A DNA stretch of 33,423 bases from Syntrophobacterales bacterium Delta_02 (lineage in GTDB: Bacteria > Desulfobacterota > Syntrophorhabdia > Syntrophorhabdales > Syntrophorhabdaceae): assembly GCA_001603955.1 (NCBI GenBank), contig LVAA01000080.1, positions 1-33,423 of the forward strand. The letters run 5' to 3'. Positions 15,533-24,800 of the stretch are shown one piece after another (the stretch's first letter is position 1; every line of letters begins with the position of its first letter). The translations under genes and the position numbers were made by a program. The notes below the pieces were generated by a model. The model did not search any database and was not told the DNA's origin. It saw only the letters and a program-made list of their open reading frames with translations.

Positions 15533-17593
15533 GTGCTCCTCCTCTTTTATGGGCTCTTCGGGCCAAAACTCCTTCAGCAGGCGCTCCTTGAGGCGCCACC
15601 GGTTCTCCTGCCGCTGTGACCAGCCGGGGTCCCTGCGGGCCGCCGGGTCCGGGACCCGCCGATCCGGGAAAAGCAGGTCCAGCAGATGGAGTATTCGTTT
15701 GCCCGCCGACGCCAGCCTGTCACGGCACATGGCGCAATAGGCCAGGTAATCCTCTTCGCTTCTGTGGGCCCTCACGCGTGCCGTCTCGCGGGCGATCTCC
15801 GGGTTGGCATTCTGCTGGAGTCCCCCGAAACCACAGCATTCCGTCTTCCCCCGGCCGAGTTCCAGCTCCTCGACGCGGACCCCCAGTCGGCCCAGCACGT
15901 GCCGGACAGACGCCTGAAGGCCCGGTTCGGACCTCGTCGTGCAGGGATCGTGAACGACAAGACGCGGCTCACAGAAGGTCCTCGGCGGGACGGGTCCTCC
16001 CGTCTCGTCGAGCACCGTCCACAGGGAGACTGCGGGAACCTCCGGCAGGTTCTCTCTGAACACCTGAAGGCATGTGGAACAGGCCAAGATCAGTTTCGGC
16101 CTTCCGAGGCTGTTCCACTGACCCCTGATCGCCTCCAGGCCTTCGTCGAACCGCGCCTTTGAGGCTGCCCACCAGGCCGGGGCCGCGCAGCATCCCAGCA
16201 TCAGTCCGACCCCGCCCGCGAGGGCGGACCGCAGGTATTCGTACACCGCAACGACCTTGTCCGGTTGAGAACCAGCCAGCTGGCAACCCGGAAAAAAGGC
16301 CCGGGCACTGGCCTCAAGCCCCGGTTCATGACGGGCAAGGGCAAAGCGGTCGCTCATGCTGAAGGCCATGTCCTCGAGGGCGAATTCGTGGGCCGACGGA
16401 GGCATCTTGCCCCTCTCCACCATGCTCCGGCGTGCTTCACGGCAAAGGTCCTGCATGGCGAAGCCCTGGGGACAGACCACCTCGCAGAGCCCGCAGAGGC
16501 TGCAGGAATTAATGAGCTTGTTCGCCTGGTGTGCTCCCATTACGATGGACTCGTTATTGTAGATCTCCCTCGTGTATTTCCTGGGGTATGCCCCGAACCG
16601 TTCCAGGTAGACACAGACCTTCACGCATTCCAGGCACTGGCACTGAAGGCACCGCCGGGCCTCGCGGAGGGCCTCCTCCCCGGAATAACCCTTCAACGGA
16701 TCGGCAGCCCTCACCGCCGGCAGGGGGATGACGTCGGCAATACTGGTAAAGAGGCGTGTCGACAGCGGGCCTTCTTTTTCCCGTCCCGCGGTAAGAGACA
16801 CCCTCTGGATGTGGCGGTCAATGGAATTGGCCGCGAATCGGCCTTCGGCCGCCTGCCAGACGGGGGAGACCCTGCCGGCCCGGGGCAGCCCTCCCGCAAA
16901 GACACCTTCGAGACTGGTCCTTTGCGTCTGGGGTTCGATGCGGATATTTCCAGAACCGTCTTCCTCGAGACCCCATGGCCCGGCCTCCAGGGAATCGAGC
17001 CCCACGTAGACGGCATCGAAGCTCTCGAGGCACAGGCGAAGGAAGCCTGGTTCACCTGTCGCGGCCTCCACGTCCACCTCGAGACCGAGCTTCGCCAGAA
17101 GGGCCAGTTCCCCTTCTATGACGTTCCAGGGCAAAAGGTCCGGATAACCTTCGGCCAGGGACACCCCCGGCGTCTTCCCCGGCTCGAAAACACGGACCGA
17201 GTACCCCTTGCGCAGACAATCCCAGGCAACCGCGAGACTGCTCAGTCCGCTGCCCGCTACCGCGATCAGCTTGTCCCTGGCCGGCAGGGTAAAAAGTCTC
17301 TGGGGCTCCGCTTCCTGGCGCACACAAAAGCGTTCCAGCGCCCCTATCCGAATGGCCTGCCCTGCCTCGGACCTCTTGCAGCGCTCTTCGCAGGGGGCAT
17401 CGCAGATGCGCCCCAGGATGTTAGGCAGGGGCATTACCTTGCGCAGTGTCCCGAGCGCCTCCGCCCCGTTTCCGCGGGCCAGTTGGCCGACAAAGGCACG
17501 GACATCGACATGCAGCGGACAGGTTGCCGTGCACCAGGGAGGCTCCTCCTGGATGCATCGGTCTTCCAGTTGACGCAGTTCTTGTTGGTCCAT
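15278..17593 (-). CDS. Fe-S/flavin oxidoreductase with GltD-like, ferredoxin and HdrD-like CCG domains
   Basis: 771-residue multidomain electron-transfer protein. Residues 13-90 are the GltD/DPD-type N-terminal Fe-S domain (C13, C21, C25, C64, C68, C72). At 108-270 is a shortened FAD domain with GSG at 114-116 and a degenerate closing motif GVFAGGLPRAG; I see no separate NAD(P) domain. About 310-400 has a ferredoxin-like 8-Cys region (CLQCQCLECVKVC; CSLCGLCEVVCP). About 430-640 contains two HdrD-type CCG domains (GCQLAG...GCC...CSTC and DPCTTR...ECCGFGG...CAMC). A basic C-terminal domain begins at Met688. NCBI-style naming is pyridine nucleotide-disulfide oxidoreductase/dicluster-binding protein. 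It is likely the electron acceptor for the aldehyde oxidoreductase encoded just upstream. Confidence 0.88.
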   Translation of the reverse strand: MDQQELRQLEDRCIQEEPPWCTATCPLHVDVRAFVGQLARGNGAEALGTLRKVMPLPNILGRICDAPCEERCKRSEAGQAIRIGALERFCVRQEAEPQRLFTLPARDKLIAVAGSGLSSLAVAWDCLRKGYSVRVFEPGKTPGVSLAEGYPDLLPWNVIEGELALLAKLGLEVDVEAATGEPGFLRLCLESFDAVYVGLDSLEAGPWGLEEDGSGNIRIEPQTQRTSLEGVFAGGLPRAGRVSPVWQAAEGRFAANSIDRHIQRVSLTAGREKEGPLSTRLFTSIADVIPLPAVRAADPLKGYSGEEALREARRCLQCQCLECVKVCVYLERFGAYPRKYTREIYNNESIVMGAHQANKLINSCSLCGLCEVVCPQGFAMQDLCREARRSMVERGKMPPSAHEFALEDMAFSMSDRFALARHEPGLEASARAFFPGCQLAGSQPDKVVAVYEYLRSALAGGVGLMLGCCAAPAWWAASKARFDEGLEAIRGQWNSLGRPKLILACSTCLQVFRENLPEVPAVSLWTVLDETGGPVPPRTFCEPRLVVHDPCTTRSEPGLQASVRHVLGRLGVRVEELELGRGKTECCGFGGLQQNANPEIARETARVRAHRSEEDYLAYCAMCRDRLASAGKRILHLLDLLFPDRRVPDPAARRDPGWSQRQENRWRLKERLLKEFWPEEPIKEEEHMEIRLQIGPEVRSILEERRILDEDLQRVIHHAETSGDKFRHPGTDRFKASFRPRKVTFWVEYERTTEGFVIHNAYSHRMEVRVS

Positions 17594-17608
17594 GGCAATG
17601 AGGTGCGA

Positions 17609-17643
17609 GGATCCGGGGCCGGGTGGCCCCCGACCCCGGATCC
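17609..17643 (-). promoter_or_regulatory. Intercistronic hairpin between aldehyde oxidoreductase and Fe-S oxidoreductase genes
   Basis: Perfect 10-bp inverted repeat GGATCCGGGG (17609-17618) and CCCCGGATCC (17634-17643), with a 15-nt GC-rich loop. On the minus strand it lies 15 nt before the oxidoreductase ATG and 54 nt after the upstream stop codon. No T-run follows, so mRNA stabilisation or attenuation seems more likely than a full stop. Confidence 0.5.
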
Positions 17644-17697
17644 ATTTTCTAGTGGTTACACTTCACAGTGCGTGGGGGCCCCTTATTGCGACCCCCT

Positions 17698-20427
17698 TCA
17701 TTTCTGGGACGCAAGCCCAGCCAGGACCTTTTCCGGCAGGGCCGGGAGGTGTCTCACGCGCACCCCCGTGGCATCGTAAATGGCGTTGATGACGGCCACA
17801 TGGGACGAGGTCAGGGGGAGCTCTCCGACTCCGGCCGCCCCGAAAGGCCCGTTCTCGCGGGGAGTCTCGATGTAATGGATATCGATCCTGTCGGGGATGT
17901 CCTTCGGATAGGGCAACCCGCAAGCATGAAGGGTGGTATGTTTCTTCAGGTCCTCAAAGTCCTCCGTGAGGGCAAGGCCGATGCCCTGGGCCACGCCTCC
18001 GTAGATCTGACCGTCCACGACGAGTTTATTGTTGATGCTGCCGACGTCGGCCATGACGGTGAACCCTTCCACGGTTGTCTTCCCCGTCTTCGTATCGACG
18101 GCCACCTCGGCCATAAACATGCCGTACATGTAGACGGAGAAGGGTGCTCCCTGGGCGGTCTCCATCGAGCAAGCGGAACACATGGATGCTGTCCAGGCAC
18201 CGGAATAGGAGAGCGCCAGCTTCTCGGCCACCATCTCCTGGTAGGTGCGATAGGTACCGTCGGACTTGCGCATGGCGGCGATGAGTATTTCGCAGCCATT
18301 CTTGATGGCGTTCCCCGTCATCACCTGGGAGCGGCTGCCCCCGGCGGGACCGGAGTTGGGTGTGAGCGCCGTGTCGTTCATGACGAGGTGGATCTGTTCC
18401 GGGGTGAGCTTCAAGGGCCGTAAGGCCTTGTGCGCCGTGCCCAGAACACCCATGTCGGCCCCCTGGCCGTGGTCTTCCCATGCACTGAAGACCGTTACGC
18501 TGTTGTCGGGGTTCAGCTCCACGCGGATCTCCGAGCTGTCCGGCCCGTCAAGGCCGCAGCCGTAAATACCGAGGGAGATGCCCACACCCCTCTTGATATC
18601 CTCGGTGGACCCCGCTTTGGCTTTCTTCTTAGCCTCCTGGTAGAGGGGGCGCAGGTTGTCGACCATCTCCGCGAAGCAGAAGACCTCCGGCTCCTGACCT
18701 GTCGGGGTCGTGTCTCCCGGCCGGTAGACATTACGTGCCCTGAGCTCCAGCGGGTCCTCTCCCATCTTTGCCGCCAACTCGTCCATCAGGCTCTCGCCGG
18801 CAAGGAAGCTCTGCGGGGAACCATAGGCCCGGAAAGCCGATCCCCAGGCGTGATTGGTGCAGACCGTCCTTCCCTCGCCGCGGATGTTGGGGATGCCGTA
18901 GCCAGCGCCGATGAACTGGGCGCCGCGCATCGTCAGAAGGTCTCCGAACTCCGAATAGGGCCCGTGATCGACGCTCCAATCGCTCTCCATGGCGAGGAGC
19001 TTTCCATCCTTGTCGGCCCCGTACTTGACCTTCAGCCAGAAGGGTGAGCGCTTGCCGGTGTACGTGATGTGCTGGTTATAATTGTAGCGCAGGAAAACGG
19101 GGCGGTTCGTCGCCATGCAGGCTGCGCCGAGAAGTGCTTCCATGGTGGGGCTGAACTTGTATCCGAAGGTACCTCCCGCGGGATTCTGGATAAGGCGCAA
19201 TTTCTCCGGTTCAACACCGAGTCCCGGGGCGATCATCGCATGATGGAGGTGGATACCGATGCTCTTCGAGTGGATGGTCAACCGGCCGTCGTCGTCATGA
19301 TACGCCAGGCCCACGTCCGTTTCCATCGTAAGGTGAGGCTGGCGCTGCAGATAGTATTCCCCCTCGACCACGTACGCCGCCGACGCCATGATGGGCGCCG
19401 TCTCCTCCCCCTTCATGATGGGGATCCTGAAATAGATGTTGGGCGTGCCGGGGTGGATCTCAAGGGCGTCTTCCGCCATGGCGGCGGGTGCGCTCATGTA
19501 GGCGGGCAGTTCCTCCAGGTCGACCCTGACCTTCTCGGCCGCTGCATCCGCCGCGGCCTGCGTGTCGGCACAAACGATCGCTATGGCGTCGCCGTACTGG
19601 TACACCTTGTCGTCGCACAGGATAGGGCGGTCCCAACCGTCGCCCGCATTGGTGGGAAAGGTGATGAGACCGGTGATCCGGTTCTTGCCCTTCACGTCCT
19701 TGTGTGTGACAACCTTGAAGACTCCCGGCATCTTCTCCGCCTCGGAAGTGTCTATATTCTTGATATTGGCGTGAGATACCTTCGCCTGGACCAACGCAAG
19801 ATGAAGGGTGTCGGGAGGCATCTTGACCCCCAGGTCGTCACCGTAATCCAGGGTGCCTGTCACCTTGGCGACAGCGGACGGCCTCGGATACTTGCTGCCC
19901 CACACCTCGCCATCGGAAGGCATTCTGAAGAGGAGCTCCGACGCGTCCATCTCGCCGCGCATCACCTTCGCGGCATCCATGACGGCGTCCACGATCGGCT
20001 TGTAGCCCGTGCACCGGCAGGCGTTACGATGTGTATTGAACCATTCACGGACCTCGTCCCTGAAGGGGTTCGGATTCTGTGCCAGGAGGGCCTTTGCCGA
20101 GACGATGAACCCCGGCGTGCAGAACCCGCACTGGGCACCGCCGTGAACGATCCACGCCAGTTGCAGCGGGTGGAGGCTGCCCGGGGTACCTATCCCCTCT
20201 ATCGTCGTCACCCTCGCCCCGTCGGGGACCCTGCCCATCTTCGTGATGCAGGAGCGCACCAGCTTGTCGTCCAGGATCACGCTGCAGGCCCCGCACTCAC
20301 CCTGTCCGCAGCCCACCTTTGTCCCTGTCAGTCCAAGCTGCCCGCGCAACACGTTCGCAAGGCTCTCATCGGCAGCGGCCACGACCGTCCGATTAACGCC
20401 GTTAACATTGATCGTCTTCTTGATCAT
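17698..20427 (-). CDS. mop: Molybdopterin aldehyde oxidoreductase, Mop type (xanthine oxidase family)
   Basis: 909-residue single-chain enzyme that oxidises aldehydes to carboxylic acids at a molybdenum-pterin site and passes electrons through two [2Fe-2S] clusters. Cluster ligands are C40, C45, C48, C60 and C100, C103, C137, C139. The catalytic glutamate in GVGELPL is E869. All these numbers coincide with those I recall for Desulfovibrio gigas Mop (907 residues), so this is a close orthologue. No FAD domain is present, unlike xanthine dehydrogenase. ATG 20427 has AGGAGGAG eight bases upstream. It is the first gene of the block with the Fe-S hub and the small redox protein. It needs the MCD form of the cofactor, whose genes are not in the window. 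Confidence 0.95.
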   Translation of the reverse strand: MIKKTINVNGVNRTVVAAADESLANVLRGQLGLTGTKVGCGQGECGACSVILDDKLVRSCITKMGRVPDGARVTTIEGIGTPGSLHPLQLAWIVHGGAQCGFCTPGFIVSAKALLAQNPNPFRDEVREWFNTHRNACRCTGYKPIVDAVMDAAKVMRGEMDASELLFRMPSDGEVWGSKYPRPSAVAKVTGTLDYGDDLGVKMPPDTLHLALVQAKVSHANIKNIDTSEAEKMPGVFKVVTHKDVKGKNRITGLITFPTNAGDGWDRPILCDDKVYQYGDAIAIVCADTQAAADAAAEKVRVDLEELPAYMSAPAAMAEDALEIHPGTPNIYFRIPIMKGEETAPIMASAAYVVEGEYYLQRQPHLTMETDVGLAYHDDDGRLTIHSKSIGIHLHHAMIAPGLGVEPEKLRLIQNPAGGTFGYKFSPTMEALLGAACMATNRPVFLRYNYNQHITYTGKRSPFWLKVKYGADKDGKLLAMESDWSVDHGPYSEFGDLLTMRGAQFIGAGYGIPNIRGEGRTVCTNHAWGSAFRAYGSPQSFLAGESLMDELAAKMGEDPLELRARNVYRPGDTTPTGQEPEVFCFAEMVDNLRPLYQEAKKKAKAGSTEDIKRGVGISLGIYGCGLDGPDSSEIRVELNPDNSVTVFSAWEDHGQGADMGVLGTAHKALRPLKLTPEQIHLVMNDTALTPNSGPAGGSRSQVMTGNAIKNGCEILIAAMRKSDGTYRTYQEMVAEKLALSYSGAWTASMCSACSMETAQGAPFSVYMYGMFMAEVAVDTKTGKTTVEGFTVMADVGSINNKLVVDGQIYGGVAQGIGLALTEDFEDLKKHTTLHACGLPYPKDIPDRIDIHYIETPRENGPFGAAGVGELPLTSSHVAVINAIYDATGVRVRHLPALPEKVLAGLASQK

Positions 20428-20512
20428 TGGGGCTCCTCCTTTGTACATAATTCTTTCTATTATCCTTCTTATCCAGGGCATCCGCCCGACATGATCCAAT
20501 GCTTTCAAGACA

Positions 20513-20541
20513 ATTATGACACACTATTACCAATTTGTTTA
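20513..20541 (-). promoter_or_regulatory. Candidate promoter of the mop gene
   Basis: On the minus strand TAAACA (20541-20536) and CATAAT (20518-20513) are 17 bp apart, and TGT before CATAAT makes it an extended -10. The start of transcription would fall about 80 nt before the ATG. Confidence 0.4.
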
Positions 20542-20609
20542 CCCCCTCCCCCACCAACCCTCGGAAATTCTCTTTTAACTATTACTTTTTGAAGGGAAAA
20601 ATAGTTCCG

Positions 20610-20631
20610 GGCAAAGGCGAAGGACTTTGCC
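20610..20631 (-). terminator. Candidate terminator after the 13-gene operon
   Basis: GGCAAAG and CTTTGCC form a perfect 7-bp stem with an 8-nt loop. On the minus strand it is followed by CGGAACTATTTTTCCC, a T-run 8 nt after the stem. The distance is longer than in a classical intrinsic terminator. Confidence 0.4.
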
Positions 20632-20816
20632 TCTCGCCCGCTTCGCTTGAGTCCGCAGAGATCGCAGAGAAAAGATTCGGCTTCGTTTCGGATGGGACTG
20701 ATGAGAAGGGGACAGAGGGGGTCGGGGGTGAGGGAATATAGTGCCTGGAGGAGGGGGTATAGGGCCTATGACCACAGGAAAGATGAGTTTTTCAGGATAA
20801 GGATATTCTTTTTCTC

Positions 20817-20835
20817 TCCCGCCGGAACGGCGGGA
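20817..20835. repeat. Small GC hairpin
   Basis: TCCCGCC (20817-20823) and GGCGGGA (20829-20835) form a perfect 7-bp stem with a GGAAC loop, 8 bp from the larger hairpin that follows. Confidence 0.5.
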
Positions 20836-20842
20836 CGAGAAG

Positions 20843-20878
20843 GCCGCCGGATTTTGGGAGGCTCCGAAATCCGGCGGC
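20843..20878. terminator. Strong 12-bp hairpin downstream of the DUF2520 gene
   Basis: GCCGCCGGATTT (20843-20854) and AAATCCGGCGGC (20867-20878) form a perfect 12-bp stem with a 12-nt loop, 59 nt past the DUF2520 stop codon on the minus strand. The T-rich flank is on the plus-strand side, so on the minus strand it may protect the 3' end of the long operon mRNA. Confidence 0.5.
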
Positions 20879-20937
20879 AGTCTTTTCTCTCTTTTCTCCT
20901 CTCTTTGCGACCTCTGCGAGCTCGAGAGAGGCAAGTT

Positions 20938-21804
20938 TTAGTCTTCTTCACCCTCTTCCAGCACGCGGCGGAGGGTTTCGGTTTCGGCTTCGGTGAGCGT
21001 CTTCCTCTCTCTCACCATCTCGAGCGCCATCTTCGAGAGCGCCAGGTAGATCTCCCTGTGGAGCGGCATGTCCTCCATGGCGGCAAGGTGGGACCGGATC
21101 GTCTTGTCGTCTCCCCGCGCGACGGGACCGGTGAGCACCGCGACAGGGCCCCTCGTCTCTATGTTCTTCATCGTTGCCCGTATGATGGGGAGGAACGGCT
21201 CGAGGCCGACGTCTATCCTGTCCATGACGCCCATGCCGGAGTACATGAGGGCCGAAAGGAGGTTGCACACGAAGACGGCGGCAAGGTGATAGACAACCTT
21301 GTCCTTTCCCTCGATGGTATAGACCCTGGCCCCGAGGTCCCCGGCGATGACCCGGAGCGCGGCGAGGGCCTTTTCGTCGCCCTCGATGAATATGCTCGTG
21401 TCGGGAAGGACCTCGATGGCGCTCTCGACATCGGGAAAGGTCTGCAGGGGGTGGAGCGACCCCAGGTGAGCACCCTTTTCATCGAGGGGAGAGAGTATCG
21501 ACGAGGGATCGGCGCCGCTGGTGTGGAAAAAGAGCTTCCCCGTCAGGTCACCGGCAGCCTCGAATATCTCCCGCGCGACGCCTGCTATCTGCCTGTCCTG
21601 GGTGGCAATGGCCACGGTGCCGCAGTTTTCAACAACCTCCATGACATCCGCCGTATACACCATATCGGCGCCCAGAAAACCACGGGCCGTCTCGAGCGCC
21701 GACGGAAGCCTGTCGGCTATGGCGGCGACGTCGGCCCCATTGCCCCTGAGAACATAACTCAGGGAGATGCCCACCTTTCCCGCTCCTATGATTCCGATCT
21801 TCAT
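20938..21804 (-). CDS. Rossmann-fold dehydrogenase-like protein with DUF2520 domain
   Basis: 288-residue cytoplasmic protein. The N-terminus GIIGAGKVGISLS (residues 3-15) is a classical dinucleotide-binding loop of the F420/NADP oxidoreductase and ketopantoate-reductase superfamily. The middle (FFHTSGADPSSIL and LGSLHPLQTFP) and the helical C-terminal half match the Rossmann-like/DUF2520 pair. The HTSG and HPLQ motifs are typical of that group, whose substrate is not established. It ends in an acidic tail (EEGEED). The start overlaps the AsmA-like gene by 4 bp, making it the last gene of the 13-gene operon. Confidence 0.85.
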   Translation of the reverse strand: MKIGIIGAGKVGISLSYVLRGNGADVAAIADRLPSALETARGFLGADMVYTADVMEVVENCGTVAIATQDRQIAGVAREIFEAAGDLTGKLFFHTSGADPSSILSPLDEKGAHLGSLHPLQTFPDVESAIEVLPDTSIFIEGDEKALAALRVIAGDLGARVYTIEGKDKVVYHLAAVFVCNLLSALMYSGMGVMDRIDVGLEPFLPIIRATMKNIETRGPVAVLTGPVARGDDKTIRSHLAAMEDMPLHREIYLALSKMALEMVRERKTLTEAETETLRRVLEEGEED

Positions 21805-24800
21805 CTCTTCTCAAAGACCTCCTTCGGAAAAACAAGTATGTTCCTCAGGATCTCCAGCGATTTCGTGCCCACCGTTCCAACATAGTTCGTGCTGATGTCG
21901 GGATCGTCAAATGACCCTGAGACGCTGTATGTGACGTAGAGAAAACCCTTGTTCTTGTTCTTGAGGATGCTCCTCACGATGGGGATCTTGTCGATCGTCC
22001 TGTCGAGGGCCACCAGCGGTGAAACCTCGAGCGTCGCGTTGATGGTCTCCTTGCCGATGTCCAGGTCGCCCGTCCCCGTTATGACCATCGACGGGCTGTC
22101 GAGAAGAAAGTTGTTGGTGTGGTAGATCCCTTTATTGATCGTGAAGGAGGCGCCCGTCTTGCTGTACGCCAGACCGTCCTTGCCGAAATCGATCTTGCCC
22201 CTCACCAGATCGTACACGTTGAGAAGGGCGAATATCTTGGAGAGGAGCTTCCATTTCTTTATAACGCCGTCCCTGCTGTACACGGCCGTGTCGCCGCCGA
22301 GATTGGCCTTGAGGTCCTTCATCGTCGTCCCCTCCGTCTTGAGGGTGCCGGTGATGAAGGCCTCGCCGGATATCTCCTGGGATGTGCCCCCCATCGCGGC
22401 CATAAAAAGCCCCGCCTTCACCCGCGTCATCCTCCCGTTCGTGTACAGGGACGGGACGGGGCCGGAGAGATCCATCATGCCCTTCATATCCATCTCGCCG
22501 CCGAACACGCGCAGCTTCAGGTCGGAGACGTTTATCTTGCGGTCCGTCATGAACGCGTTTATCTCGAGGTCCCTGGCCGCAACGCTGCCGAACCCGACTT
22601 CCTTCGCCGTGAGTGACAGGTTCCCGCTCGAGCGCGCGAGGATGGTGTCCTTTTGCATGCTGGCAAGCCTGAACCCCTTGCCGCCCGCGAAATCGGCCGT
22701 ATTGAACCTGTCCATGCTCACCAGGAGGTCGAACCCGGGTTTCTCGAAACCCCTGACCTTCAAAGACGCCTTCTTCAGGACGCTCTGGCCCGCCTTCAGT
22801 CCGTTCAACGTAACATCGAACTCATGACCGCGAAAATCGGCGGCGAGGTCGATGTCCCCCAGGACCTTCGGAAGGCCGGGTATCTTCATGAAGCCCTTCT
22901 TCATTGAAGCCGAACCAACGACCCAGGGCAGCTTCGTGATGGGGAAACGGAGGTCATTGACGGTGAGATCGACAGAGACATCTCCCCCCTTCAGATCTTC
23001 GCCAAGCGAGAAGAGCGATGCCACCCTCCCCGTGTCCTTCGAGCGCAGCATAACGCGGCTGTCGATCCTGCCCTCGCCGCTTATCTTTCCCGAGGCACGC
23101 ACATTGATCGCGTCGAGATTGCCCGAGAGGTCATCCACAAGTATGTCTCCCGTCCTCTTCCAGGTGAATTTCACCGTAGCCTTGCTCTGGACGCCCTTCG
23201 CCTTTCGTATGACACCCGGCACGGCGAAGACCACATCGTCCATGTTGATGTTCCCGTTTGCCCCTATCTGGCCATCTGCCACGGTCACATGGGCATCGAC
23301 GAGCGCCTTTCCCGACGCCTTGCCGGACTTTCCCATGATCCTTGCCGGGAGTCCGGGATCGACGTAACCCTTCAGAGAGGTCGCGAGACCGCCGGGGCCC
23401 CATTTACCCTGCATGGTCACGTAGGTTTCCCTGCCCGTCACCACCACGGGATCGAAGGTCATCTCCCGCCCGGCCAGGCGGAAAGAACCGTCCACGGTGA
23501 AGGATTGCCCCCTCCAGGAGAGTTCCGCGCCGCTTATCCTGCCCGAACCCCCCAGCTTCAACGGGTCTTTTTTCGTTCCGCTGTCCACCTCCACCGTCCC
23601 CTCCGCGACGCCTTTGCGGACCACGACACCCCTCATGTCCACGAACTCTCCCACGTGCTGGAGATCGATGGTGAACTTTCCCGCAAGTCGTATCCGCGGC
23701 TTCTTCCCGAAATCCATCGTCCCCTTGAGATCATGGAAGGCGCTGGCCCTGAAGGAACCCTTTCCGTCCGACAGGGTCCCCTTGCTGTCCGTAATGCACA
23801 GGACACCGGAGACATCCGTCAGTTTCTTGCCGTCATATTCACCCGAAAGGTTCTTCAATTCCAGTTCCGAAGTGAAGGGTTTCTTCTTCTCGTAGGTGAT
23901 CTTTCTGATCTTCAGGAACCCGTCCCTGACGTACGCCCACACGTCATACCCGACCTCGTCCACTTTGAGGTACTCCTTGACGGTGCTCATGGGTATGAAA
24001 CCCGATGTAACGTCGACACGGGAGAAAAGGAAGTCCTTCAGGCTCACATCGACGGTGAAGGGCACGTTGCGGTACCGCAGGTCGGAAAGGGCTATTCGCA
24101 GGTCGGGACCTTTCCTCGTGATCGTCGATCTCGCCGTCACCCTGTCGATAACGAGGGGCTTTTTGAGCCACGTATCCTGGAGGGTCAACCTGGGCGAATC
24201 ACACGTGCCCGTCAGCGCCAGGGCCCCGTCGTAGAACGTGAACTCCCCCTTTCCGTTCACGGTGCCTTTCAGGACGGGGTCTATCTTCTCGAGACCGAAG
24301 GCATCGACCTCGATGGACCCGTTGATGCGGTGTTTGCCCTTTTCGATAACGCTGGCCCCTACCACCCTGATCTTGCCGGCATGGTCGGGATCGGTGATGG
24401 ACGCCATGAAGCGCATGGGCGTCTTCGTATTGACGTTCTCGGCCACTATGGACCCGATGACCAATTTTCTGCCCCCGGCGGTCACGGTCCCGTTCGAGAC
24501 CTCAAGGAGTCCGATGGAGGTGGAGAAGTCGCTCTTGCCCATCTCGACCTCGCCGACAGAAACATCGAAATCCTTGATCGTCAAACGCTCGAAGAATATT
24601 CCCCGTGAGAACCACATGCGGGTGGCGACGCTACCGACCCTGCCCGAAACGGGCCCCTTGAACCGGGTGTTCCCCAGGGTTATGGCCAGCGTGCCGTCGC
24701 TGAAAGACACGCCCGCCCTTTCGATCCTGAAGGTAATTCCCGTCGACCGCGTGAGGACATGGGACAGGACCGCGGGCAGGTTATGGACCACGATGATGAC

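Larger units (their letters stand above)
20654..20918. repeat. Inverted pair of CGCAGAG-rich elements
   Basis: CGCAGAGATCGCAGAGA begins at 20654. Its near-reverse complement, TCTCTTTGCGACCTCTGCG, is at 20900-20918, with 16 of 19 positions matching. They bound a non-coding stretch of about 230 bp. Such CTCTGCG-type degenerate repeats are scattered in intergenic regions of some bacterial genomes. Confidence 0.5.
20428..20937. other. Hairpin-rich 510-bp intergenic region
   Basis: No coding frame with a ribosome site is seen. From left to right it holds the mop promoter, a GGCAAAG/CTTTGCC hairpin (20610-20631), an inverted pair of CGCAGAG-TCGCA elements (20654-20670 and 20900-20918), a purine-rich stretch, and two GC hairpins (20817-20835 and 20843-20878). 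It separates the end of the 13-gene operon from the mop gene. Confidence 0.6.

Noticed and set aside
16265..17779. 504-residue plus-strand frame across the Fe-S oxidoreductase
   Set aside because: Antisense of a gene with unmistakable Cys motifs; no recognisable domains or start signals.
19069..20592. 507-residue plus-strand frame opposite mop
   Set aside because: Mirror of the Mop coding sequence; no motifs and no ribosome site.
23289..24608. 439-residue plus-strand frame opposite the AsmA-like gene
   Set aside because: Low-complexity antisense translation; the opposite frame is continuous and domain-bearing.
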